A DNA stretch of 64,000 nucleotides from Chamaea fasciata (Eukaryota > Chordata > Aves > Passeriformes > Sylviidae). Below, piece after piece: positions 34,273 to 47,000 of the stretch; within the stretch, counting starts at the first letter, position 1; every line of letters starts with the position of its first letter. Location of the stretch: positions 23,237,740 through 23,301,739 of the forward strand of contig JARCOQ010000012.1 of assembly GCA_029207755.1 (NCBI GenBank), written 5' to 3'. Both the position numbers and the translations under genes were made by a program. The notes beneath the pieces are model-generated. The model ran no database searches. It saw nothing but the letters and a program-made list of their open reading frames with translations, and was not told where the DNA came from.

Positions 34273-35111
34273 TGCTGGATGCTGACCAGCAAGGACATAT
34301 ATGATCATATAGATTTGAAATGGTTGTAGGCTTATAGAAAGAGGCCTATTCCAGCTGCCTTCTTCTGATGTTCTTCTAGACATCCCCTTTTCAGTGTTCC
34401 TACAGACTGGGTCTTTGATTTGACTCAGACTAACCACGTTCCTGTGTGTAAGAAGGATATACTATAAATAACAGTGCAAAACTCTACAATATTGCAGAAC
34501 ATCCACTGGATGTAGCCGGAGAAGTTCATTCAAGCACCTAATCCAAGTTCTTGTCTACAACTGATGCCAAACCCAGGCAGCACAGCTCCATGATGGCTGT
34601 ACTGTTTTCTGTCCACGGCCTGAGGGGCTGTTAATTGGGAACTATCTTGGAGGAACAACCCTTGGTGAGAGCGTCAGTGGCTCCTGCACAGGGAAAAGGG
34701 CACAGGAGACCTGTCGGTGCCTATCCTCTGTGCTGTAGGGCAGGGAAGAGCCCTTCAGCTGCTCCCTGTGCTCAGGCTGGGAGGGAAACTTCGAGCTGCC
34801 AGTGCTGCCCAAGGCCCTCCCGAAAAGATCCCCGCACGGCAGGGACATCAGCAGGGACTTTAGCGGAGCCTCGTGAGCCAGCAGGAATTCAGAGACGAGT
34901 GTGAAGCCAGCAGCCATGCTGCTGAGCAGTGCCCGGGGGAAAGGTGACATTAAGGCTCTTTTTGCCCGACAAAGACATCGGGGCTCCTTCCATCACAGCT
35001 TGGGTGGTGCAGTGGCTCCCAGGTAGCCCCGTCCCACCGAGCTCTGCTGGCTCCATCAGCCATTAATTCAGCTCCATGGTTTTGAAGTGCTGTCTTAAGT
35101 GAATTCTAAGC

Positions 35112-35124
35112 GGGGGGGGGGGGG
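35112..35124. repeat. G13 homopolymer
   Basis: Thirteen consecutive G bases. Such runs are error-prone in sequencing and can form quadruplex structures. Confidence 0.9.
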
Positions 35125-37559
35125 TTGTGTGCGTGGTTGGTTGTTTTTTTCCCTCCGAAGTTTGACAATGAGCGAGAGCCTTCTCCCTTCGGAATCAGCA
35201 AGAGTTCATCAGAATTCTTAGTTGGAATGCAATGGCAGGCAGAGTTGGAGTAGTAGGAATCAATGTGAATGGATTAAAATAAAAGAGCCAAGTAATCGAA
35301 TGTAAAAAAAGAGCCAGGATTTTCCAGAGTGATTGGTAAACAGTGCAGCAAGACGTTTTCAAATATAATTCATTATTATAATTATGTTTAATTGTTCATC
35401 AACAGGTAGACTGTAGCCACATTAGAGATACACTAACAGAAATTGTGGATCATGGAGCAGGATAATGCAAACAAAATTGGACAGGACTTTGATATGTGAA
35501 TGTCAGCTGTAGGAAATGCCTGTCTAGACAGTAATTAAAATTAAGGTTTAATTAAATGATGTTGGTCCAGACTGACACTGTTGCCATGAACTCCCAGTGA
35601 TACTGAGAGGACACCAGCCTGTGCAGGGGAACTGGAGAGATGAGCAGGTGGAATTTTATTCAAAAATCCTTGAAAACAGAGTTGTGTTTCTGGGCTGTAC
35701 AGCACCGAGCATTTAACTCTCCCATCCTTGTATGGTGCACCTGGTGCAGGTTTTCTTGCCCTGTGCGCAACCAGCTTGAGCTCAGCCTGGCTGGGTCAGG
35801 TTTGTCCCTGGATCCTGTCCTCCAAACTGGGACAGGTGGTGAATCAGTGCTGTGCCTTCTCACAGCCCCCACTCCCTTCCACGTGAGCCCCTAATCACAC
35901 AGTCTGTGCTAGCCTGGGAAGCCGAAAACTTCCTTAACTTGCTGCCAATCCATTGAAGGGCTGCTTCTTCTGCCCCACATTTTAATGCTCTTCCTTTTAC
36001 ATCAAATATTCCAAGGGAGAGAGTCACGGTTAAGGTTAAACTGCTGCCATATAAACTCTGGTTCAACATAATTTTAATCCCAGTGAGGCTGCTGATATAT
36101 ACTTTTAAATAAAATCAAACTTCAGAAACACATTAATTGGTCTCGGTGGTTAAGTTAAATAGTTAAATACATGCATACACATCATTCTGCCAAGGCTAAG
36201 TCATTAGTTCGGTGGAAAGCAGAAATGATGGCTCTATTGGAATCAGGAGACTAAACCCTATTTCCATTAATGCTAACTGTTTTATTAATAAATGCATGTC
36301 TCGGCATTAAGTCATAAATTTAAATGGTCTGCCCCTTCTTGATTTAAAGTAATTATCTCACAGATCTTCACTGTTGAATGTTACTCCTTTCATCTTTTAT
36401 CAACTAAGTTTTTTTGGGGGCTTGATTTTTTTTTTTATTATTATTATTTTTTTATTTGTTTTTTTGCTGCGTACAGACATTGAAAGGCAAACAAAAGAAA
36501 TAGAGCTTGTGCAAAGTTGGCTGGCATTTGAACCAAAAATGATGCATTTTCATTGCCCAAGCAAAATACCTGTAACTATGCCAGCCCCCAAAGAAGGGTT
36601 CCCAGACCTTTTTAGTCACAGACCTGCCTGCATCTTATGTGCATTTTGTACACTCATTTATAGAGGTGACTGGAAAACTTCGATGGGAGCAACAGTGGAA
36701 ATTGCAGCCTTTATATTGCTGAAGGAAAATGCCATTCAAAAAGTTTATCCCTAATTTTTGGACATAGTTTAATTTGATAAAGAGAGATCCAGAGGCAAAT
36801 ACAGGACTTCAAATTGCATTTAGAAATTATGAAAGGTCTCATTAGAATAGAAAACACAGTTGAAATGTTGGGATTCAATTCTAGGATTCAATCTCACCCT
36901 CCTCAGCACAGTGCTCCCTTCAGAGACCTGACCACACGCTGGTGTAGTTAAGGATTCCTCAGCATCATTCATCTCATGGTAGATCACCATTCAAGACAAG
37001 GTTTTAGTGCATTTCTTGCTTTCAGGACACTTCCTGGTCAGGCAGGAATGGCTGTGAACTGTTTTCCAGGAAGGAGCAATATTAGAGCAGCTGAATGCTG
37101 CCAGGTTAATTCAGCACATCCAGAGCACTGATCAAACCCTCCTGTTCCATATTGCATGAGCCACAGGGATCAGGGATCAGCAGCCTGGTGGAACTGAGAA
37201 TCACTCCAGCATTTATCCAGGACATATAGAGAACAGGTATTTTTTATGATAATAGCTCCTTCCCATTCTCTTTCAGGATAGTTTTCTTACTATCGAAATT
37301 CCAGAGATCTTCAACATTCCACCTTAGTGAAAAGTCACTGTTCATTCACAGTTTCAAACCCAATTTCTCCAGACATAAGAGGTTCCAAAATTTTGAAAAG
37401 CAGCTGAATAATAATTTTACTTGGGGCTCTGATTCAAATAGAAAATTTTGTCCAGTGCTGATTGTTGCATTTTTATTTGTTACTGTTCCAATTATAGCTG
37501 GTATAGCTGGAAGAATATGGCTGATTAGTATGCATTTCAATTCTTTTTAGCATGGTGGC

Positions 37560-37700
37560 AATTTCCATAGCATTTCTTTTTCTAAAGCAAGAAGAAAACA
37601 GAGCAGGCAGCGGCATTTGCATGCAAACGATTTGTCATTTACATACAAAAGGGCTGATTAGATAGCAATACATGTGGCTGTAGGTCAGACAGGATGGTCA
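37560..37700. promoter_or_regulatory. Possible enhancer-like element with palindromic octamer
   Basis: The 12-base perfect palindrome TTTGCATGCAAA (37616-37627) overlaps octamer half-sites on both strands. It is followed by CATTTACATACAAAAGG and GATTAGATAGC, so POU, forkhead and homeodomain cores are packed into about 60 bases. Resemblance to a conserved enhancer is by motif content only. Confidence 0.3.
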
Positions 37701-40700
37701 GAATTGTTTTTTCTGTTCTTAAAATTATGAATTTTATTATTTGAATAAAATCTATTGAATATTAAATATTGAATATTATGAATTTAGGTATTGAGTTACA
37801 AATCCTCTTAGAGATCTCTGGTTTTCTGTGGTGCTTTGGCTAGAGCCCTGTAAGTGAAACTGGTTTTAGCTGATCCCTTCCTCAGTGCTTCCCAACCCTG
37901 TGCTGCAGGTCACAGTCCATTGCCCTGGACAAACAAAGCTGATTTGGAGCATTCAGAGCTAATTGGGGTATCTGCATGACCTGGCTCACAACAAACCATG
38001 TACAACAGCTGAGGCCGATGTCTCTGTGCCCTTGGAGTCCTGCCTGCGCTCCTGGGCTTGGCTCTGGGTCTCAGGTTCCTGCACTTTCAGCTGGAGTTCA
38101 CTCACCTTGCTGAGGTGTGGATAAGATTCCTTGCCCCTTAGTTTTTCAGATCCTGCTCTCCCTGTGCAGCTCCAAATCTAATATTCAATGAACGTTTCAC
38201 CCCCAGACTTTCCCACTTTGCAAAGCTAACTTTGCTCTGCCCTCCCATAAGCTCACCTTTAGCAGGCAGAGTGGCCTCTTCTGATCTTTCTTTTTTTTAT
38301 TTTCATTTATCTCCTTTACTCAGCCAGCTCCACTTTTGTTCAAAAGTGGAGACATTCTTCTCAGCTCCCTTGGCTCAGGCTTATCTAACATTTGCCTTCT
38401 CCTCCGAGTCTTCCTACTCAGTGAATTATGCAAAGTTTCCACGTCCAGCCTGCAGGTCAATCACACCCCTCACTACAAGCTTGGAGCTGATGTCCAGTGA
38501 CCTTCTGCTGACATTATTTCACTTTTTGGTTCCAACAGCAAAAGCTCATTTGTGTGTGTGTTTGTCTCAGTGGATGTCAAAGTGCTGGGAGCAGCTAAAA
38601 TTAATTCTCAGTACATTCAATAACTTCAATAATTATTTACTTTGTGACAAAGAAAACCCCACTTTTAGAGTGTGATCTGAGAAATACCTCAGCTCTCTCC
38701 TGAGAGAGAAGTGGGAACCAGCCCTGCTGTCTCACCAGAGAAGTGCAATATGCAGCTGTCACACGGAACTAGGACATGATGAACTCCATGGAAAAGGTAG
38801 CACGAGGATTCACTCCAGGCTGCAGTGATGTGCTGTCATTCTGGAGCATCACAAATTACCAAGTGGCTGCTGGCTTGGGCTTTAAAGGAGCAGTCAAAAC
38901 ACATGAGGAAAATCAAAAGTCAAAAGTAAAATTTGCTGATTTTTTTTTTCCTCATGGCATGAACTTGACATTCAGTTGCACCTTTTTGTGCCCTCCAGTG
39001 TGGATTTGTATTTTTGGAAGGCACAAAAAATGTCCACCTTGGTTAATGCATGCTCAGAACTTTGTTATTGTGGTTAACAGCCTTTTTAAATTATTATCAT
39101 GAGCAGGTGAGTTAAGGTTGTTTATGTGATGTTTGTACTTTCCTGGCTAAATTCAGACTGGTTAACCTGATCTAAAGCAGAGAAGTGGTGCTGGACTCCA
39201 TGGGGTTAGTCACTGACACTGGGATTATTGAGCAGCACCCTGATGTGGCATTTCATGTAGTTTTGGTGGTTACATTGAGACTGTGTTTGAGTTTAGATGG
39301 AGCTGTGCATCCCAGGGCTCAGCCAGGTTTTGGTCCTACCAGTGTCAGGAATGTTGACAATTCTCCATCAAATGGATGAAATTGCACTAATATGTATTTA
39401 ATTATCCAATCAAGTTGAATGTGAAATGAGTTAGGCTGAAATAAGCAAGTCTGCAGAGGAAGTGCCAGCTCTCAGATTTACCAAGATTTGTAGTTGCTTG
39501 TTGTCGTGTCCTTGGCTTTTTCAGGATGAGCTGGAGGTCAAGGAGGGTGCCCCTGGAATTTCTGCCTTCCTGGCATCCTGAGGGCTCTGACCAGACTGTG
39601 CACATCTCCCATCACTGATGCACTTGGTGCAATTCTATATTTTGCCCACAGAGCTGTGAAATCCTGCTCATGACTATCCCCACAAAGAGTCTTGGGAACA
39701 GCCTCAGCCTTTATGGTATTTCCCTTCAGAAATGAAGTGATCAGCAAGTCATTTCTTGGAAGTTGTACATTATAGGAGAGCTATCAAAACTCGGGACTTT
39801 TAACTTCTATTTACTTTTGTCTTCCCCCAAAATTTACAGGTCATTGATATTTTATTAAGAAAAAAATTAAATTAAATTAATCATATCTACAAAAGACTTT
39901 TCCATTGGTATTTAGTCATTTTGCCTACTGGAGGAGAGAAGGAGAATGTTTTTGCCTAGAGGTATCTCCCATCTGGAAATCACATCCATTTTTACTAGAA
40001 ATGAAATAATTCAAAATAAACTGGAGTAAAGCTTGTGTTTTAACTGTTTCCATGTTCTTTAAAGTATACTATATTTAACCTATAAGTGCCTTGGGCATTT
40101 TATTACTTTGAGTTAATGAATGCTAATTGCTTGTTGAATTTGAGATCAGCAGCTCCTCCTTTAACACTTCTCACTGGTGTTACCAGGAGTGTTTGCTCAA
40201 AGAGGAAGGTTTCCAATTTCTCATGTTAGTTATATGTGCAGCTTCTTTGGCTTTATGGAAAATGAATAAAATTGTGTGTACATTGACTTCTTTTCTCATT
40301 CTTACCAGTTCATTATGCACATTTCTCCTCTGGGCTTTACAGAAGGCCCCAGGTTTTATTTTCCAACAAATCAGAAACATCCCAACTTTTTAATAGCTTA
40401 TCAAGCATTTTAATGTAAATACATGAATTTCCATCTACATCCTCATGCCCCAAAATAATTTGCCTGTTATCAAGGGGAAGGCAGGCATGCTCATTATGCT
40501 TTTTGCAGCCTGTGAATTGAGATGTCACTCTGCATGACAGCTGTGCTGTGAAGGACAGATGCCTTTCTGCTGTGGATGAGACCAGAAAAAGTCCCGTAGC
40601 AGAACTGTTTTTGCCACATCTCAGTAGTCTGGTGAGGTCATTTCCATAATCTATGGAACTGCTGCTAAAATTAGGGGCGTATCCATGGCTGTGTTGTTGG

Positions 40701-41939
40701 AGCTCTGTAGGGAACTGAGTGAGAGATCGCTATATATTAATTATGCCTTCTAATTATGTCCTTTTAGAACCCTCCTCATGTCCCGAAAGAATCTTAGAAT
40801 GAATGAAGAGGAGCCTAATTCCTCATTTATGTGGAGGAATTCTCTCAGTAATCACATTCAGAATGGCAAATCAGCTGAGAGCACAGTGTCTGCGTTGACT
40901 TTTAGTTTCTGTTTTTCTGCAGGCAGCGCGACCAGGGCTTTGACTTAGTCTCCGCACAGATTAATTCATCCAGGTGCTTGCATTTGAGGAGAGGGAAAGC
41001 TTGTCTACTTGATTTTCCTATTTGAGGAGTGTTCTTTCACCTGACTAGAGGAGTCGGTTCCCACTCCCATTTCTTTTGGGGGAAATAGTTGGGAAGCATG
41101 GACAAAGTTGGGAAGCATGATAAAATCTCTTGTACTGCCAAGGCAAACCCCTTTGCTTCGCAGCAGTATTTTTATGTCTGTGTTGTGCCATCTAAAAAGC
41201 AGCTCCCAAAAAATGCTTTTAAGACAGGTTGACTTGACTAGGAAATAATTTCAGGTAGTTTAGAAGAAAGAAGTTCAGCCTTTCAATGAACATCCCATCC
41301 AGTAGTGGTACAGGGACCCTCCTGGACCTGCCATGCCTCCTGTGCTCTGTCTGGAGCAGCATTCTCAAATAATGCTGTGGGGCTCACTTGGGAATGCCAG
41401 AAAACTGCCTGCAGTCTGCTCTTGGTACCAAAAGGGTTAAACCCCATGTGGGCCAGTTATCTGTGTGGAGCTTCAAACAGCCGCAATCGACATCAAAAAG
41501 GGATTGCAGAGACTCCTTGATTAAAGCTCAGGTAATTTAATTATTTGCCTTCATGAATCAAGGGGTCCTTGAACAAGCTCGGGATGCCTGGATATTAGAA
41601 TATGGGAAATTTATTGTTTCAGTCCTTCTAATGTTCCAACATCAAAGAGAGCTTGTTCCTATAAACAAAGCAGTGGGAAGTCAAAGAATTCAAGTAAAAG
41701 CTAATGTGGAGAGACTCTGTTTTCTAAGGTCTTTGTGAGCTGGAAATTAAGACGAGTCCTGTGGGGTGAGATATTTACCGCTGTGATCCTTTGTGTCTGT
41801 TTTATGTAAGAAAACATCTGTCCCACGCTGAAACGCTCAGCTCCTGCTCCTGTACAGCCACTTAGTTGCCGTTGTTTTCCCTGTTCCTCAGTTTTGGGCG
41901 ACGTTTCCCATTTTGGGTTGCAAATCTGTCTGTGCCAAG

Positions 41940-42240
41940 CTCTGAGTGGCTCTCTGACCACGTCACGCTTTGAGATTGTAATTAGCACGGTGCAATTAGA
42001 CTGGGCACCCTTGTGCGGGGGCGGCGGCTCCCGCAGCATCCCGGCCAAAAGCCGGGATAAATTCCGGGAGGGGAGGGATCGGAGCTCAGTCCGAGCGCTC
42101 CCTGTGCCTCTCACAGCGGCAGCGACAGTTCACAATTAATGAGGCGAAAACGGCATTTTAAAACCCCAGCCGTAGCAGAGGAGCGTGTGCTGCCACCAGA
42201 ATGGATCCTATGCCCGGAAAACTAAATGTCGCTTTATTTC
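41940..42240. promoter_or_regulatory. Small CpG-rich regulatory patch
   Basis: A CRE-like CACGTCAC lies at 41959-41966. Two homeodomain sites, TAATTAG (41979-41985) and CAATTAG (41993-41999), sit 14 bases apart. A GC-rich run with several CpGs follows (GTGCGGGGGCGGCGGCTCCC), then a TTTTAAAA box at 42156-42163. It resembles a minor or alternative promoter or a CpG-rich enhancer. An ATG at 42201 opens a 59-codon frame (stop at 42380) with a hydrophobic, Phe-rich middle that corresponds to a polypyrimidine tract, so I do not call it coding. Confidence 0.4.
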
Positions 42241-42326
42241 TAGGAGAGATCAATTCCTTTCTATCTTTCCCTTCTCTTTTCATTTTTACATTCTCTTTTC
42301 TCGGGCTGCCAAATTTTCTTTCGCAG

Positions 42327-42391
42327 CTGGGGCCTGACCCCTGTTGTTTCCTTGTTCATGGAGCAAACACAAAATATTAGAATTTCTTCTG
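42327..42391 (+). other. Candidate 65-nt exon with acceptor and donor
   Basis: A long polypyrimidine stretch (42255-42320) leads into CTTTCGCAG|CTGG, with the acceptor AG at 42325-42326. The downstream boundary is TTCTG|GTAAGT at 42391/42392, a near-ideal donor. The enclosed 65 nt are open in one frame from a TGG at 42328 through ATG 42358 (MEQTQNIRISS) to the donor, leaving phase 1. I do not recognise the peptide. It may be an internal or alternative exon of the gene starting near 30 kb, or a first exon of a shorter transcript from the CpG-rich patch just upstream. No transcript evidence is available. Confidence 0.35.
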
Positions 42392-43412
42392 GTAAGTGCC
42401 AGCCTCGGTGTGTGTGTGTTGTGTGTTTATATGCTACGTCATTTCTGCATAATAGCTGTCTCCTTGCCTGTGCTGCCCTGATTTAGGATGTGGTTTTGGA
42501 TGCATTTTATTCTCAACCTCTGCCAGACCTGCGTGTGAAGTTGCTGCTGAAGGCACTGAGATGTCTCTGTGCTTCCTCATGTCTCAGCAGGAGCCGAAGT
42601 AAATTAGTGGGAGGCAAATCAGCAGAGAGAGGAAACAAATGCAGTCACTTCGTGCAGTGACAGATGTTTCTGAGAAAGATATAAAAATTATCTAAATAGC
42701 AAATAAAACAGTGGCTCATCCCACGTGCCTGTATTTACCTGTAAGATAAGAGCCACAAATTTCTAATGCTGCAGATCCTTTTGCAAATGAATTTTTTTTT
42801 CTTTAAAAATGTAATGGAAATATTTTAGAGGAAGGGCTGCAAAATATTATAAATAAATGACTTAATTATTTTATGCAACACAGCGATAAGTAAGATAGCA
42901 ATGCAGTATTCTGCAGCTCACTGGTGAGGAGCTCCACAGAGAACTTTGTTTAAAATGGTGAGAGGATACTTGGAGAGATGTTCCTCTGCTTGGTGTAAAG
43001 AAGGTGTAACCTTCATCTATTGATTAGCTGTAGAACAGCTCTATCAGCTCTGTGCATATCAGTTCCCTACAGATCACAGAATTTAATCAGCTGAGCTCCA
43101 TTTTAGAGACATTCTGAATGCCTACAACAAACCCAGGCAACAGTTGCTGGAAGAATGTTTCATTTGAAACTTTTAAAACCGTTCAGTCCCATTTTTCAGT
43201 TTCTTTAATTAGGACAGGGAACGTTTAAGCCCAAAAGACCTTGCTTTTAATTTCCATGAACTAAACGTGGTCAGTTTATTACCAGGTGAAAATCTTATTC
43301 CTTATTTTCTGAGAAGTCAGCCACAGAAAGGTGGTCATTTTGCTCAAGGGGAAGTTGCTTGGATAGGATTTCCAGTAGCATCCAGGATAGCCAGGCAGGA
43401 TTGCCAAAAAGT
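42392..43412. other. Non-coding DNA, no gene recognised
   Basis: It begins with a short TG-rich patch at about 42409-42427, then AT-rich sequence. No repeat family is recognised before the CR1 fragment. Confidence 0.5.
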
Positions 43413-43525
43413 TTTCCAGGCCAGTTGGTTGGAACAACCTGGTCTTGTGGAAGGTGTCCCTGAATGTGGCAGGGGATCATTTTTAGTATCCTTTCCACTC
43501 CAAACCACTCCATGATCCTGTATGA
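43413..43525 (+). mobile_element. Degraded CR1 LINE 3' fragment (plus orientation)
   Basis: CTTGTGGAAGGTGTCCCTG, GGCAGGGGATCA and TTTCCACTCCAAACCACTCC followed by ATGATCCTGTATGAG are diverged forms of the CR1 3' blocks and terminal octamers. The left limit is uncertain because the sequence upstream is too diverged. Confidence 0.75.
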
Positions 43526-43669
43526 GAACACACACCCCTCCTGGGTGTCAGTCACAGAATTCCTGTGAGCTCCTGGTACGAACAGGAGTTTCTGGCAGCC
43601 TCAGTGTTTGCCCCAGAGCTCAGAGGCTCCGTGGGCAGTGGATGATGCAGTGGCAGAGCTCTTGGCCGT

Positions 43670-44060
43670 GCCATTATCAGAGGAGGAGGAACTGATTAGC
43701 AATAACACACTTCATTAACACTGCACTTTCTCAATCATTGTAATTGTGGCTCTTCCCCTAAAACATCAAGTGGAGCAGGTTTTGTTTCAACCAAATCAAT
43801 CTAATATGTTAGAATTTACATAATTTCCTCTCATTTCGTTTATGCAGCAGCAGGAATTTTAATTTGCATTGTCTGTATAGACTATAATCAAAGTGTTAAG
43901 AGCACAAGGTTTATTCATTATGTATGGCATGCGATGACAAATTTGCATAATGGGCCATATCTTGCTGAAACGTTTCTTCTTTCCCCACACCCACCTTGGC
44001 AATTTCGTCTATAACTGATTATCTATAAACCTGGTAATTCAATTACACAAGATTTTGAGT
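43670..44060. promoter_or_regulatory. Possible conserved non-coding element with two octamers
   Basis: Octamer words ATTTGCAT occur at 43862-43869 and 43941-43948. They are accompanied by GATTAGCAATAAC, TTCATTAACACTGC, CTATAATCAAAG (TCF-like) and TTCATTATGTATGGCATGC strings. The region has no simple repeats and a texture typical of neural enhancers. Function is not demonstrated. Confidence 0.35.
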
Positions 44061-47000
44061 CCCTTGGAATATTTAGTGGGGAGAATTATCCCTATAAAAA
44101 TTAAAAAGTGGATTAAATATCATACTGAAAGATGAGAAGGGCTAAGGGAAATCCTTGAAACTGGGCTGTGTTTCCTGATTTAGGAAGAAAGCTGATACAA
44201 ACCTATTGTTGCTGTTCCTGTAGAGTGAAGGTGAACATTCAGAGGATGAACGGAAAGGTGCCTTTTATGTTTGTTAATGGAAATTCCTACAGAGACTCTT
44301 TCCTATGAAAAATTTCAGGACTAAGTTAGGGACTAAAAAGCCATTAAGTAATTAAGGTGCTGTAAATGAAAACCTCCATCATAGACTGCTGTCTGCCAAG
44401 GCCAACATTTGTTTTATGAAAATGAAGTGCTTCCACAATTTTTTTAATAGAAGATTATTACATTTTAGCACATAGAGAAAAAAAATGTAGGAACTAAAAA
44501 TATTATCTAAATGAGGGGTGTAATGCATCCTTTGGTTTGGACGGCCAGACCCTTCATGGAGCACTTCAGAGCATAAGATTTATCATTTAGATCTTCAGCT
44601 GGTGAGTTTTGGATGTGGCAGTTTCATTCTCCCTTTTGCTGCCCAAGGATAGTCAGACTAAAATGTAGGAATTTATACTTATTTTTATTTTATCCAGCTA
44701 TCTTACAATCCAACAGTATAAACAAATATCTTCTATGCACTAACATGAACAGAAATTCATGTAGTACAAGATTTATCTTCCTTTGATTAAAGCAAAGCCC
44801 CTGACAGAAATTCAGAACATCTTTAGATGTTGACAGCCACATTCTTTGTAAGAGTACATGGATAGGTGTTTCAGTCCTTTTAGGAAACTTTCATACAGAT
44901 AATTTTATTAACACATCCTTAAATCCCTCATCTGAGGTGAAGAGTTTAAAACTCCCAAAGTGCATTGTATTATTTCAGCTAAGAAAAGGGGCTGTGGGTG
45001 TAGTACATGCATGATGACTTGTGTTTGCAAGTTACGTAAGGAGGGGAGCAGACACAAATCTGACATTCGTGAATCTTTCAATCTCTGCTTGAAACTGGAG
45101 TAAAACTCTGACAAGGCTGTTGGCACCCAAAGTCTGCCAAAAGGCTTTTAAACAGGAGTTCTGCCACTGTGGATGCAACAACTGCACACAGGAAAAGGAG
45201 AAGGAGCACAGTTCACAATACCAAAGTTTTAAGATTAATTCTTAGAGAGAGGGTTGCTCAGTTGGTTTAGAGAGGTGGAGAAGACAAATGTAAAGCCACT
45301 TAGCCTTTGAAAGAAAGAAAATCGCAGGAAAGGGTAGGCTCATTTTGCATTGGGCTCACCACTAAAAGATCCTATTAAGGTGTTTAAGCTGTAACATCCT
45401 CAAGCCCTAACAGTGGTCACTTTTTTCCCAGCTTTTCACAGAAGGTGCTGTATGTACTGCACAGTCTTTGAAAATGCCATCTCCCTCTGCTGTCCAGCTC
45501 CTCTGGCAAGGCCTCTCTTGCCTACTTTCCATCTTTTTACTTCCTTACTTATTTTCCTACCATTTCTTCATGTCCATTAAATGCTGTTTAAAAATCTGAA
45601 AGGATCTACCATGGTTGACAGAAAGAGACACTCAGAAAGGCCAAGTCAGTCTTGGTTGTCTCTTTGCCCAGCCATATTCTCAGGGATAAACATTGTGTGT
45701 GCTCAGGATTCACATCCTTAGAGTGCTCCTAGATGAGCGTCAGAGGTGGAGGTGAGGGAATCTGTACAGCTTTTTAATTGTTTCCCCTCCATACCCACTG
45801 TGGACAGCTACAGGCACCCCAAACTGATCTCAGGAGCCTTCAGAATATTCGTGTCAAATTGAAATCTCTCTTGAACCACACCAGGCCCTGGAATCTGCTC
45901 AAGCAACAGCACGTCTTGCTGGTGATTAAGCACCAGCTGAAAAAACACACAGAAATGGAAGTGTCCCCAGAGCTCCTCCCAGCCACCTGCAGGGAGCCAG
46001 CCTGTCCGGGTGAGAATGGCGGTTCTCTAAAGGCCAAGGAAAAACCGGGAAAATTGAAATATGTGAAGATATATTAGGGGCAATACCAGTTCATCCCATC
46101 TGAGGACATGCCCTCTCTGGGGAGCTGCAGCTGGAGGCTGGGGGAGCCAGGAGCAGCTCTGTATTTGTATTAACACAGGGAATTGAACCAGCCAGGTCAG
46201 CTTGGGGAATCTCAGTCTGCAGCGGCACCTCTGAACTGGCTCTGTCCTGGTGCTTTCTAGAGGAATCAGAGCTGCTGAAGTCTGAGCAGTGCACTCAGCC
46301 TGCTACTGCCATGAGAACAAAATGCAATAGTCAGGGCAATATATCTCAACCCAGCTCAGCAGCTCCTGGCTGCTGCAGGTGCTATTGCTCCCAGCCCGCT
46401 CTCTGCAATTTCAGATATAGTTTTTCTTGTCCATGGCTTCAGCAGCTGTCATGTAGATCAGGCCCTAGCCCAAATCTCTGTCTGTGGCACTCTTAGTGAA
46501 TAAGAAAAATGTGTTTTACAACTCAGTGTGAGAGATGAAAGTGAAATCAGATAAAGTTAAAATGCTTTACAAGTTTAGCAAGTTGTCTCTTGAAATGGCT
46601 ACAGAACTTGGGCAGCCACTAAAATAAAATGTACATGAATCAGTTGAAATAGCAGCTATTTGTTGTAAATGCTGTTATTCACAACTAAGCAGGACCCCTT
46701 TTATTTTTGTAAAAGGCTATAGCTAATCCAGTTAGAGAAGTGCCTAGATTAGGGTAATTAAAAGACCTTTCTAACCCCGGGGTAGGGGGAGAGTTTGGCA
46801 CTCAGGCAGGAGAACAAGGGGATGATTCATCTTTCACTTGGATGTTGTAGTTTGGACAAGACTTATGCAGGCCTGGGTCGCTCACTGGCGTTGCTTTTCA
46901 GATTGTGCTCTTCTTCTTTTGGAACATGAAATGGGATATTTTCTTTTTTCTTTTTTTTTTTTTTTAACAGTATCATCCAGGGCTTTTACGCTGCAAACTT

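Larger units (their letters stand above)
34273..41939. other. Long AT-rich non-coding stretch, no gene recognised
   Basis: No repeat family and no convincing exon were found. A G13 run lies at 35112-35124. Two segments (about 35170-35540 and 36120-36370) have the high-complexity, ATTA-rich texture of conserved elements, and another with a palindromic octamer lies at 37560-37700. A T-rich low-complexity patch lies at 36410-36470. Open frames reach 147 codons (38232-38675, plus) without recognisable domains. Confidence 0.5.

Noticed and set aside
42201..42380. 59-codon ORF with signal-peptide-like hydrophobic stretch
   Set aside because: The hydrophobic Phe/Leu/Ser part is the translation of a polypyrimidine tract that more simply serves as the splice acceptor tract of the candidate exon.
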